Source of the DNA: JANXMY01 sp965246745
Lineage (GTDB): Bacteria; Armatimonadota; Armatimonadia; Armatimonadales; Capsulimonadaceae
Reading direction: 5' to 3'
Length of the DNA stretch: 64,000 bases
Assembly (NCBI GenBank): GCA_965246745.1
Contig: OZ251980.1
Coordinates: forward strand, 124,001 to 188,000
This document shows, piece after piece, positions 24,521 to 32,431 of the stretch. Made by a program: the position numbers and the translations under genes. Below the pieces are notes generated by a model. The model saw nothing but the letters and a program-made list of their open reading frames with translations. It had not been told where the DNA came from and did no database searches. The first letter of the stretch is position 1. Each line of letters begins with the position of its first letter.

Positions 24521-25839
24521 TGGGGAATGCTTTCTAATACGGACACAAGCGCGTCAATCTCGCTTTTAGTGCGCTGCTCAGTGACGCACAGCAGCAGGGA
24601 ATGGCCCATTTCGGGATACAGACCATCGAGGGCAAGGCCGCCGATGATGCCCTGCTCCATTAGCCTGTCGTTGATCTTCTCGGGGTGAACCGGGGTTTTG
24701 ACCACGAACTCTTTAAAGAACGGCGCTCCGGGAAAAGCTAACTCATAACCGGGCAGCTTCGCGATTGCCGACGCCGCGTAGTGCGCTTTTTGCAGGCACA
24801 GCTCGGCGGCCTGCGCTAAACCTTGACGGCCCATGGTTGCCAGATAAACCGACGCCGCCAGGGCATACAGGGCTTCGTTGGTGCAGATATTGGAAGTCGC
24901 TCGCTCCCGGCGGATGTCCTGCTCGCGCGTCCGCAGCGTCATCACAAACGCCCGCTTGCCGTCGCCGTCGGTTGTCTGCCCGACAATCCGGCCCGGCAGG
25001 CGGCGCACGAACTTGGTTTTGCAGGCGAAAAAGCCGAGCAGCGGCCCGCCATAGCCCATCGGGCAGCCGAGCGCCTGCCCTTCGCCGACCACAATGTCGG
25101 CGTCGTACTCGCCCGGCGGGGTCAAAATGCCGAGCGAAATCGGGTCCACGCAGGCGACAAAGAGCGCCCCGGCGGCATGCGCTTCTTCGCCGAGCGCTTC
25201 CATGTCTTGCAGGGTTCCAAAAAAGCTCGGATGCTGCACCAAGACGGCAGCGGTTTGGTCGGAGAGCTTCAGGTCGCCTGTGTCCGCGACGACATCAATG
25301 CCGATGCCGGAGTGCCGCAGGTACGTTTCCAAAACCTGGCGGTACGCAGGATGCACCGAGTCCAGCACCGAAACGCGCTTTCGGCCGGTCAGCTCCGCCG
25401 CCATGATGGCCGCTTCGGCCAGCGCAGTCGCGGCATCGTACATCGAGGCATTGGCGGTGTCCATTGCCAATAATTGACACAGCAGGGTTTGAAACTCAAA
25501 GATGCTTTGCAGCATGCCCTGGCTGACTTCCGGTTGATACGGGGTGTACGACGTGTAAAACTCGGAGCGTCCGGTGATCGCGGCCACGGTCGGCGGAACA
25601 TAATGGTCGTAAATGCCGGCCCCGAGAAAGCAGGGAAACGCTTCGGCATGAACGTTTTTCGCGGCCAGCCGTCCGAGGTGCTTTGCCAGGGTAATCTGAT
25701 CCATCCGCGCCGGGATATTCAGTTTGCCGTGGTATTGCAGCTTGTTCGGGATCGGCGCAAACAAATCGTCCAGCGTTTGGACCCCGACCGCGGCCAGCAT
25801 TTCCGCCCGGTCGGCATCGGTATTGGGAATGTATGCCAT
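24517..25839 (-). CDS. gcvPA: Glycine dehydrogenase (decarboxylating) subunit 1
   Basis: N-terminal-type subunit of the heteromeric P-protein, 440 residues. YIPNTDADRAEML at the start, PYQPEVSQGMLQSIFEFQT and the C-terminal LDGLYPEMGHSLLLCVTE are typical. It lacks the PLP Lys, which GcvPB supplies. Split P-proteins are common in Gram-positives, Thermotogae and several Terrabacteria phyla, unlike the fused proteobacterial GcvP. 15 bases separate it from gcvH. Confidence 0.95.
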   Translation of the reverse strand: MAYIPNTDADRAEMLAAVGVQTLDDLFAPIPNKLQYHGKLNIPARMDQITLAKHLGRLAAKNVHAEAFPCFLGAGIYDHYVPPTVAAITGRSEFYTSYTPYQPEVSQGMLQSIFEFQTLLCQLLAMDTANASMYDAATALAEAAIMAAELTGRKRVSVLDSVHPAYRQVLETYLRHSGIGIDVVADTGDLKLSDQTAAVLVQHPSFFGTLQDMEALGEEAHAAGALFVACVDPISLGILTPPGEYDADIVVGEGQALGCPMGYGGPLLGFFACKTKFVRRLPGRIVGQTTDGDGKRAFVMTLRTREQDIRRERATSNICTNEALYALAASVYLATMGRQGLAQAAELCLQKAHYAASAIAKLPGYELAFPGAPFFKEFVVKTPVHPEKINDRLMEQGIIGGLALDGLYPEMGHSLLLCVTEQRTKSEIDALVSVLESIPQ

Positions 25840-25854
25840 GCGAAGCTTTCTCGG

Positions 25855-26229
25855 TTACAGCGACGCGTCGTAATCGGCGGCGCTGAGAAGCAGATCGGCG
25901 TCGGCAGGCTGGGTCAGCTTGATTTTCAGCATCCAGCCGTCGCCGTAAGGGGCGTCGTTGACCCGCTCCGGGGCCGTGTGGAGCGCTTCGTTGACTTCCA
26001 GCACTTCCCCGCCGACCGGCGCGTAGAGGTCCGACACGGCTTTGATGCTTTCGATCTCGCCGAACTTTTCCCCGCGCTGCACCATGCGCCCGGCTTCCGG
26101 CAGCAAAACCAGGGCAACATCGCCAAGTTCCTCCTGCGCATGCTGGCTGATACCCACCGTTGCCGTTTCCCCGTCAATCCGCACCCATTCATGCGTTTTG
26201 GCGTACAATAAATCTGTCGGCTCGGGCAT
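25855..26229 (-). CDS. gcvH: Glycine cleavage system H protein
   Basis: Lipoyl carrier shuttling the aminomethyl group between P, T and L proteins. 124 residues of normal length; the lipoylated Lys is in GEIESIKAVSD, flanked by the conserved VLLPEAGRMVQRGE and LYAPVGGEVLEVNEAL. The L protein (dihydrolipoamide dehydrogenase) is not in the window. Confidence 0.96.
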   Translation of the reverse strand: MPEPTDLLYAKTHEWVRIDGETATVGISQHAQEELGDVALVLLPEAGRMVQRGEKFGEIESIKAVSDLYAPVGGEVLEVNEALHTAPERVNDAPYGDGWMLKIKLTQPADADLLLSAADYDASL

Positions 26230-26248
26230 GGCTTACTCTCTTTCTGTG

Positions 26249-27322
26249 TTAAACGCCGTTTCGGTAAAACGGCAGCGTCACGACTTTTGCCGGAGCCTGA
26301 CGGCCCCGGATGTCTACAAAAACGTCGGTGCCGGGCGCGGCGGCCTCGGCGCTCAGGCGGGCCATTGCGATGCCCGCTTTGAGGGTCGGCGACCAGGTGC
26401 CGGAGGTCGTTTCCCCCACCCTGCGGCCTGCCGTATCAGTCACCGCGTAATGCTCGCGCGGGATCGCCCGCTCTTCCATGCGGATGCCGACAAGCTGCTC
26501 GGTTTTCGGCGCGGCTTGTAGTGCGCCTCGCCCGATAAACTCGCCTTTTTTCGGCTTGACCGCCCAGCCGGTGCCCGACGCCGCCGGGAAGTTTTCGGCA
26601 TCGAGTTCATGCCCGTACAGCGGGTACGCGGCCTCAAGGCGCAGCACGTCACGCGCTCCGAGGCCCGCAGGTGTCGCTCCGGCGTCCGCCAGCAGTTTCC
26701 AGAGCGCAGGCGCATCCGGCCATTCGCAGAAAATCTCCAAGCCGTCTTCGCCGGTGTAGCCGGTTCGGGACACGGTCAGCCCGTGTTCTACAATCGCCGT
26801 AAAGTGGAAGCGCTTCAAGTCCGGCAGCGCCGCCGTGCTTTCCAGCACCTCGGCAGCCAGAGTAATCGCCGCCGGCCCCTGCACGGCAATCAGCGCGGTT
26901 TCGTCGCTGATGTCGGTCAGTGTCAGATTAGGACGGCCCATTGCTTGCGCCTCAAGCCAGTCCCAATCTTTGTCTTTGCAGCCTGCGTTCAGGACGATCA
27001 TGTACTCGCCCTCGCCGAGGCAGTAAACAATAATATCGTCAATGATGCCGCCGTGCTCGTTCAAAAGCAGCGTGTATTGGGCCTTTCCGGGGGACAATTT
27101 AGACGCATCGTTGGTTGTCACGGCCTGCACAAAGTCGAACGCGCCTGCGCCTTTGACAGTCACCTCGCCCATGTGCGACACATCGAACAGGCCCGCCGTC
27201 GTCCGGGTCGCGGCGACTTCGCTGACGGTGCCGGCATAAGAGACAGGCATGTCCCAGCCCGCGAACGGCACGAGGGTCGCCCCGGCGGCTCGATGCGTTT
27301 CGTACAGGGAGGTTCGTTTCAT
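26249..27322 (-). CDS. gcvT: Aminomethyltransferase (glycine cleavage T protein)
   Basis: Transfers the methylene group from aminomethyl-lipoyl-GcvH to tetrahydrofolate, releasing ammonia. 357 residues with LYETHRAAGATLVPFAGWDMPV, the catalytic-Asp region VSHMGEVTVKGAGAFDFVQ, SRTGYTGEDGLEI and the C-terminal barrel domain ending in TLPFYRNGV. It starts four bases behind livF, so the transporter ATPases and gcv genes are one transcript. Confidence 0.96.
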   Translation of the reverse strand: MKRTSLYETHRAAGATLVPFAGWDMPVSYAGTVSEVAATRTTAGLFDVSHMGEVTVKGAGAFDFVQAVTTNDASKLSPGKAQYTLLLNEHGGIIDDIIVYCLGEGEYMIVLNAGCKDKDWDWLEAQAMGRPNLTLTDISDETALIAVQGPAAITLAAEVLESTAALPDLKRFHFTAIVEHGLTVSRTGYTGEDGLEIFCEWPDAPALWKLLADAGATPAGLGARDVLRLEAAYPLYGHELDAENFPAASGTGWAVKPKKGEFIGRGALQAAPKTEQLVGIRMEERAIPREHYAVTDTAGRRVGETTSGTWSPTLKAGIAMARLSAEAAAPGTDVFVDIRGRQAPAKVVTLPFYRNGV

Positions 27323-27326
27323 CGGT

Positions 27327-28031
27327 TTATTCGCCCAAATACGCTTTTTTCACGGCCTCGTTCGCCAGCAGGGCTTTGGCCTCGTCGGCCAGCACAATCG
27401 CGCCGGTTTCAAGAACGTACCCCCGGTGCGCGACCCCGAGGGCCATGTGCGCGTTCTGCTCGACCAAAAGCACGGTGGTTCCCGACGCGTTGATGTCCCG
27501 GATAATCTGAAAGATGTCCCGGACCAGAAACGGGGCCAGCCCGAGCGACGGCTCATCGAGCAGCAGCAGCTTGGGACGAGCCATCAGCGCCCGGCCCATC
27601 GCCAGCATCTGCTGCTCGCCGCCGGACAGCGTCCCGGCGCTCTGCCCCAGCCGCTCCCGCAGCCTCGGAAACAGCGACAGCGCCCGGTCGAAGTCGTCTT
27701 TGATCCCCGCCCGGTCGCGGCGCGTGTACGCCCCCAGCTCCAAATTCTCGCGGACGGTCATGTTCGCAAACACCCGGCGGCCTTCGGGCGAGTGGCCGAT
27801 GCCGAGCTTGACGATCTTGTCGGCGGGCAGCGCCGTGATGTCCCGGCCTTCCAGCGTGATCCGCCCGGTGTGGGCCGGCGCGAGGCCCGAGATCGCCCGG
27901 AGCGTCGTGCTTTTCCCTGCGCCGTTTGCGCCAATCAGTGTCACAATCTCGCCCGCGCTGATTGTCAGCGACACCGACTGCAACGCGCGGACCGCGCCGT
28001 AGGACACCCCGACCGAGTCTAAAACAAGCAT
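27327..28031 (-). CDS. livF: Branched-chain amino-acid ABC transporter ATPase LivF
   Basis: 234-residue ATPase of the HAAT importer family. Walker A GANGAGKST, signature LSGGEQQMLAMGRALM, Walker B LLLLDEPSLGLAP and the H-loop VLLVEQNA. LivF-type by length and by LAP after Walker B. Its ATG overlaps the livG stop by one base. Permeases and a binding protein are not in the window, so the substrate is not fixed; linkage to gcv hints at amino-acid (possibly glycine-related) uptake. Confidence 0.93.
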   Translation of the reverse strand: MLVLDSVGVSYGAVRALQSVSLTISAGEIVTLIGANGAGKSTTLRAISGLAPAHTGRITLEGRDITALPADKIVKLGIGHSPEGRRVFANMTVRENLELGAYTRRDRAGIKDDFDRALSLFPRLRERLGQSAGTLSGGEQQMLAMGRALMARPKLLLLDEPSLGLAPFLVRDIFQIIRDINASGTTVLLVEQNAHMALGVAHRGYVLETGAIVLADEAKALLANEAVKKAYLGE

Positions 28032-28813
28032 TACAGCACCGCCCCGGCGGCGTCGGCCTCGCCGAGATACGCTTCAATCACTTTCGGGTTCGCGCGGATT
28101 TCGGCGGGGGTGCCCGACGCGATAATCTGGCCGTAGTCCAAAACCAAAATGCGGCGGCAGATGCCCATCACCACTTTCATGTCGTGCTCAATCAGCAGAA
28201 TGGTCAAGCCGAAATCGGTCCGCAGGCTTTCAATCTGCTGCATTAAATCGTTTTTTTCCTGCGGGTTCATTCCCGCTGCCGGCTCGTCGAGCAGCAGCAG
28301 CTTGGGCCGGGTCGCCAGAGCGCGGGCGATTTCGAGCCGCCGCTGCTCGCCGTAAGCGAGGTTTTTGGCCAGGAAATGCTCATACTTTAAAAGGCCGAAC
28401 CGCTCCAGCAGGGCGCGGGCGTCGGCCAGCGCGGCGGCTTCGGCGCGGGCAAAGGCTGGGCCGCGCCACACCGCGCTCCACAAAGACGGCGCATACTGCT
28501 TGTGCCCGGCGGTGCGGACATTGTCGAGCACGGAAAGCGTCGGAAACAGCCGGATGTTTTGAAACGTCCGGGACACGCCGGCGCGGGCGATTTGGTACGG
28601 CTTCAAGCCGCCCAACGACTCGCCGCCGAACTGGATTGACCCGGAAGTCGGCGCGTACACGCCCGTCAGCAGGTTAAAGGCCGTGGTTTTGCCGGCCCCG
28701 TTCGGTCCGATGAGGCCCACCAGCTCCCCGGCGTCCAGCGACAAGGAAAATCCGCTGACGGCAACCAGGCCCCCGAACTGTTTGGTGCAGTTTTGGACAT
28801 CCAGCAAAGGCAT
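28031..28813 (-). CDS. livG: Branched-chain amino-acid ABC transporter ATPase LivG
   Basis: 260-residue HAAT-family ATPase: Walker A GPNGAGKTT, the LivG-specific SRTFQNIRLFPTLSVLDNV, signature LAYGEQRRLEIARAL, Walker B LLLLDEPAAGMNP and IEHDMKVVMGI. Start moved to the ATG at 28813 (MPLLDVQNCTKQFGG); the open frame to 28885 adds a non-homologous stretch. First recognised gene of the liv-gcv operon; no glycine riboswitch was found upstream. Confidence 0.93.
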   Translation of the reverse strand: MPLLDVQNCTKQFGGLVAVSGFSLSLDAGELVGLIGPNGAGKTTAFNLLTGVYAPTSGSIQFGGESLGGLKPYQIARAGVSRTFQNIRLFPTLSVLDNVRTAGHKQYAPSLWSAVWRGPAFARAEAAALADARALLERFGLLKYEHFLAKNLAYGEQRRLEIARALATRPKLLLLDEPAAGMNPQEKNDLMQQIESLRTDFGLTILLIEHDMKVVMGICRRILVLDYGQIIASGTPAEIRANPKVIEAYLGEADAAGAVL

Positions 28814-28878
28814 GGCGCAACTATACCCGAAAATCCGGCGCTGAACAAGTGCCGCCCCGCCGGCGCGAACACGGCGGC

Positions 28879-28908
28879 TTGACAAATGGGCGCACAGACC
28901 GATATAAT
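28879..28908 (+). promoter_or_regulatory. Consensus promoter of the unknown membrane operon
   Basis: TTGACA (28879-28884), an 18-base spacer and TATAAT (28903-28908). The -10 overlaps an in-frame ATG at 28907, so translation must begin downstream of it. Confidence 0.85.
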
Positions 28909-28945
28909 GGGAAATCCTCGCGGAAGACGACCTATTAAAACAGCT

Positions 28946-29398
28946 TTGTTGAAAGCCTCACAAGAAGTTCGTGCGCCAGCCGACACTTTCTGCTGGTCGG
29001 TGCATTTAAGCGCCGGCGAGCCGAAGCGGCAGGCGCAGGTGCGGCTGATCCTCCTGGCCGTTTTGATCCTCGGCAGCCTGACCCTGCGCTCGGTCTGGCT
29101 GGGACTGGTGCCGATGGCGGCGCTGCTGTTTTCGCTGTCGGAGTATCTTTTTCCCATTCGGTACACGCTGACCCCGCAGTCGGCCTCGGCGCGGCACGGC
29201 CTCTCGCTGCTGGAAATCCGCTGGGCGGATGTCCGCCATGCGTACCTGACCGAGACCGGCATCAAGCTCAGCCCGCTGGCCGCCAAAAACTCACGCTTTG
29301 AGGCGATGCGCGGCGTGTTTCTGCGCTTCGGCGATGCGGACAAAGACGCGGTGGTGGACGCTGTGCGGCGATTTCGCGCGGAGGCGGCGCATGGCTAA
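28946..29398 (+). CDS. Two-helix membrane protein, first gene of the unknown operon
   Basis: The open frame reaches back to 28886, but promoter elements occupy that stretch; start is placed at TTG 28946 with low certainty (GTG 28998 is another option). About 150 residues: a short cytoplasmic N-terminus with WSVHLSAGEPKR, two close membrane helices (LILLAVLILGSLTLRSV and LVPMAALLFSLSEYLF), then a C-terminal domain resembling a PH-like beta fold (RYTLTPQSASARHGLSLLEIRWADVRHAYL). No family recognised. It overlaps the next gene by eight bases. Confidence 0.7.
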   Translation: MLKASQEVRAPADTFCWSVHLSAGEPKRQAQVRLILLAVLILGSLTLRSVWLGLVPMAALLFSLSEYLFPIRYTLTPQSASARHGLSLLEIRWADVRHAYLTETGIKLSPLAAKNSRFEAMRGVFLRFGDADKDAVVDAVRRFRAEAAHG

Positions 29399-29711
29399 CG
29401 CGTTCGGCTTGATAGATTTTGACTGGGACGCGCCGGTCGCCGACGACGACCGGGACCGCTTGTTCGCCGAGATTGTCCACGTCGTGCGGAAATGGCGCTT
29501 GGAAGTGCCGGCGGCGCTGCTGCTGGAGTCTGCCGCCCCGCTCGGCCACCTCGCCGGGCAGAGCCTGGTCGCCTTTGCGCCGTTTCTCGCGCCCTGGGCG
29601 CCGGGGGGCATCCACGGCGTCCAGCGCCTGCAAAAGATTTTGGAGTCGCCGCCCAATGTGCAGCGGTTGATTGATCTGATTTGTGAGCCGCCCGAGAAAG
29701 AGTCTTTGTAA
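29391..29711 (+). CDS. Small soluble protein of the unknown membrane operon
   Basis: 106 residues with no membrane helix: FGLIDFDWDAP, VVRKWRLEVPAALLLESAAPL and AFAPFLAPWAPGG form an amphipathic, proline-punctuated chain that may lie on the membrane. The ATG at 29391 overlaps the preceding stop; an in-frame ATG at 29298 lies deep inside the preceding gene. Function unknown; the position suggests a subunit of the encoded membrane complex. Confidence 0.72.
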   Translation: MANAFGLIDFDWDAPVADDDRDRLFAEIVHVVRKWRLEVPAALLLESAAPLGHLAGQSLVAFAPFLAPWAPGGIHGVQRLQKILESPPNVQRLIDLICEPPEKESL

Positions 29712-29714
29712 CAA

Positions 29715-30521
29715 ATGCAGCATGCAAGCGACAACTGGTATGTCAGCAGCTTGGTTTTGCTGCTGTCGGCGATTATCATCTACAAAGTGATCTCGTCGCA
29801 GACAGGCCGCGAGCCGGTCATCCGGCGCATTCCGGGCCTCAACGCCATTGACGAGGCGGTCGGGCGGGCGACCGAGATGGGCCGCCCCGTGCTGATGATC
29901 CCCGGCCCGCAGGGACTTCAAATTGAGAACTTGCAGGCGCTTTCGATTTTCAGCTACATCGCCCGCGCCGTCGCCCGCTTCGGCAACCGCAGCATCCTGC
30001 CGACCGCCGACCCGGTGTTCAACGGCATCGCCGAGGAAACCGTCCGCGATGCTTATGCCGACGGCGGCCGCCCGGACTTGTTCAATGAAGGCGACGTGCG
30101 CTATTTAACCCAGCAGCAGTTCGCGTATGCGTCGGGCGTGGCCGGCATTCTGAACCGCGAAAAGCCGGCGGCGTCGTTTTTGTTCGGCTTGTTTTACGCC
30201 GAGTCGCTGATTTTCGCCGAAACCGGCCAGCAGGTCGGCGCGGTGCAGGTGGCGGGGACGACGGAAACCAACCAAATCCCGTTTTTGATCACGGCCTGCG
30301 ATTATGTCATCATCGGCGACGAATTTTACGCCGCGTCGGCGTATCTGTCGCGGAACCGAACGTTGCTCGGCTCGATTGTCGGTCAGGATTACTGCAAGCT
30401 GATTTTGCTGGCCGTGATTGCGCTCGGGGTTGCGGCGGTGACTTGGACGGCGGCGCTGACGCTGCATCATCAGGCCGTGCCGCACTGGCTTCAAGTCGCG
30501 ACCCATCTGCTGAAATCTTAG
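29715..30521 (+). CDS. Membrane protein with TM-domain-TM layout (unknown operon)
   Basis: 268 residues: an N-terminal helix (SSLVLLLSAIIIYKVI), about 190 residues of soluble alpha/beta domain (PVLMIPGPQGLQIENL, ILPTADPVFNGIAEE, VAGTTETNQIPFLITACDYVIIGDEFYAA), and a C-terminal helix (LILLAVIALGVAAVTW). I know no characterised function. The layout, and a PFLI segment late in the domain, recur in the 31.6-kb gene of the same operon, suggesting distant paralogues forming a heteromer. It follows the previous gene by three bases. Confidence 0.8.
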   Translation: MQHASDNWYVSSLVLLLSAIIIYKVISSQTGREPVIRRIPGLNAIDEAVGRATEMGRPVLMIPGPQGLQIENLQALSIFSYIARAVARFGNRSILPTADPVFNGIAEETVRDAYADGGRPDLFNEGDVRYLTQQQFAYASGVAGILNREKPAASFLFGLFYAESLIFAETGQQVGAVQVAGTTETNQIPFLITACDYVIIGDEFYAASAYLSRNRTLLGSIVGQDYCKLILLAVIALGVAAVTWTAALTLHHQAVPHWLQVATHLLKS

Positions 30522-30642
30522 CCACGGAATAAATTCCGAGGCTGAAACAAACCCGTGTGGAAGTGACACAAGAGCTGCCCGTGTGCCGGTCTTGCGTCGT
30601 CGCGACGCTGGTTTGTTTCAGCCTCGGCATTTATTCCGTGGC
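30521..30642 (+). repeat. 33-bp inverted repeat inside the membrane operon
   Basis: Arms 30521-30553 and 30610-30642 are complementary at 32 of 33 positions, separated by 56 bases. There is no T-tract, so it is not a standard terminator. It fills the only real gap in the operon (30522-30700). It could be a MITE-like or REP-like mobile palindrome, or an RNA hairpin tuning downstream expression. Confidence 0.92.
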
Positions 30643-30700
30643 GGATGGATGCGTCACGCCGTTCGTTAATTTGTCCGATCCGACTTCTCTAGGAGCTGAC

Positions 30701-31567
30701 TTGCTTTCTGCCCTGCACTCATTTTTCGCGCCCCTCCCGGCGCACGGCCCGGCGTTTTACGGCAAGCTGGCCTTCGGGTTCCTGCTGGTGCTGGCCGTGC
30801 TGGCCGGGCTTCAAGCCGCACCCCGGCGGTCCCGGCGGGGCCTGATTGCATTTTTCACGTTTCTCGGCGGCATCTACTACGTCGCCGAGTTTTTCTGGCC
30901 GGTGCACGGCGGCAAAAACCCGCTGACCCCGTATCAAGACAGCGTCGCCAATGTCAGCTTGGTCGTCAACGGCTTCGCCATCGGGGTCGGGGTGATTTCC
31001 CTGCTTCAGCTTCATTCCCGCCTGGTGGCCCGGCAGCGGCCCGGCTGGGGCAACAGCGCCGTGCTGATTGTCTCGTTTCTTGCGATGACGACTTTCGGCC
31101 TGCTCAAAGACTCATCGCCCGGCATGCACATTTTCGGCTCGCCCGTGACCGCGCAGGACGGGTTTGATTTTTTGTTCAAAGGCGGCTTGACCAATCTCGG
31201 CGCGGCGACGTTCTCCATGATTGCGTTTTATATCGCGTCGGCGGCCTACCGGGCGTTTCGCATCCGCTCGGTGGAAGCGACTCTGCTGATGGGGGCGGCG
31301 CTGACTGTGATGCTCGGCGCGGTGTTCTTCGGCACGGTGCTGACCAACTGGATTCCGACCACTTCGGGGACCGATGCCCTGGGCCGCCCGATTGAAAACC
31401 CGTGGGCGAACTTTCGCATCGAGAACATCGCCCAGTGGCTGCTGATGGAAGTCAATTCCGCCGCCCAGCGCGGCATTTTGTTCGGCCTGACCATCGGCCT
31501 GCTGGCGACCTCGCTGCGGCTCTGGCTCAGCCTCGAGCGCTCCGCCTACTTCGACCAGGAGCTATAA
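30701..31567 (+). CDS. Multi-pass membrane protein of the unknown operon
   Basis: The frame is open from 30557, but that region is the inverted repeat; the TTG at 30701 has AGGAG five bases upstream and starts a sensible protein of 288 residues. Six or seven membrane helices (e.g. LAFGFLLVLAVLAGLQA, GLIAFFTFLGGIYYVAEFFW, VNGFAIGVGVISLLQL, SAVLIVSFLAMTTFGLL, ATLLMGAALTVMLGAVFFG, GILFGLTIGLLATSLRLWL). A polar loop PTTSGTDALGRPIENPWANF lies before the last helix. Not matched to a transporter family I know. The next gene begins after three bases. Confidence 0.76.
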   Translation: MLSALHSFFAPLPAHGPAFYGKLAFGFLLVLAVLAGLQAAPRRSRRGLIAFFTFLGGIYYVAEFFWPVHGGKNPLTPYQDSVANVSLVVNGFAIGVGVISLLQLHSRLVARQRPGWGNSAVLIVSFLAMTTFGLLKDSSPGMHIFGSPVTAQDGFDFLFKGGLTNLGAATFSMIAFYIASAAYRAFRIRSVEATLLMGAALTVMLGAVFFGTVLTNWIPTTSGTDALGRPIENPWANFRIENIAQWLLMEVNSAAQRGILFGLTIGLLATSLRLWLSLERSAYFDQEL

Positions 31568-31570
31568 GCC

Positions 31571-32431
31571 ATGACCACTTCCCAGTTCTGGAAGCGGGCG
31601 CAGACCATTGACCGGCGAATCATCTACGCTGTCCTGCTTGTCTTCATTTTAATCCCGCTGTTCGACCAAAAGTTCAAGCTGCCGATTATTCCGAGCCGCC
31701 AGTCGCACGACTTTTACGATACCATCCAAGCGGTCCCGGCCGGCAAGATGGTGCTGATTGACGGGCAGTGGTCGCCTTCGACGCGCGGCGAAAACCAGTC
31801 GCAGACCCAGGCCATTTTGATCCATGTCATGCAGCGGCATTTGAAGTTCGGGATTTTGTCGTTTGACCCGCAAAACAACACGGTCGTGCAGAACATGGTG
31901 ACGGCGCTGGCCCCGAAATACGGCTATGTGGAAGGCCGCGATTACGTCAACTTCGGCTTCCGCCCCTACTCCGTTTTCGTTCAAAGCGTGCAGGCGATGG
32001 CGACGAACCTGCCGGGCACGCTGAAAAAGGACCGCAACGGCGTGAATTTGGCGACAATGCCGATCATGCAGGGCATTCATTCCACGCAGGACCTCGGCGC
32101 GGTGGTGGAAGTCACGGCTTCCGCGACCCCGGAAGCCTGGATCGGCCTCGGCGGGCTGCGGCAGGCCGGCCATGAAGTGCCGTTTTTGATCGCCGTCACC
32201 GCTGTCGGCGCTCCCACCTACTATCCGTACCTCGACGCCCAGCAGATACAGGGCATGCTTACCGGGGTCAAAGGCGCGGGCGATTATGAGTTCCTGCTCG
32301 GCACCTCCACGTTCGGCACCCGCGCGACCGGGGGGCTGTCGCTTGTCTATGCACTGATTATCGGCTTGATTATCCTCGGCAATATCGGCTACTATGCGGG
32401 CCGCGCGGCGGACCGGAGGGCGGCGCAATGA
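31571..32431 (+). CDS. Second TM-domain-TM protein of the unknown operon
   Basis: 286 residues: N-terminal helix (IIYAVLLVFILIPLF), a soluble domain of about 210 residues (GKMVLIDGQWSPSTRGENQSQ, ILSFDPQNNTVVQNMV, HEVPFLIAVTAVGAPTYYPYL) and a C-terminal helix (GLSLVYALIIGLIILGNIGYY). Architecture parallels the 29.7-kb gene; both place a PFLI strand before the last third. No catalytic motif recognised. ATGA overlap with the next gene shows coupling. Confidence 0.8.
   Translation: MTTSQFWKRAQTIDRRIIYAVLLVFILIPLFDQKFKLPIIPSRQSHDFYDTIQAVPAGKMVLIDGQWSPSTRGENQSQTQAILIHVMQRHLKFGILSFDPQNNTVVQNMVTALAPKYGYVEGRDYVNFGFRPYSVFVQSVQAMATNLPGTLKKDRNGVNLATMPIMQGIHSTQDLGAVVEVTASATPEAWIGLGGLRQAGHEVPFLIAVTAVGAPTYYPYLDAQQIQGMLTGVKGAGDYEFLLGTSTFGTRATGGLSLVYALIIGLIILGNIGYYAGRAADRRAAQ

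Noticed and set aside
28813..28946. Glycine riboswitch before the liv-gcv operon
   Set aside because: The leader is short and lacks the conserved glycine aptamer elements.
30557..30700. N-terminal extension of the membrane protein at 30701
   Set aside because: The extra residues are coded by the inverted repeat and lack a ribosome site; TTG 30701 has AGGAG.
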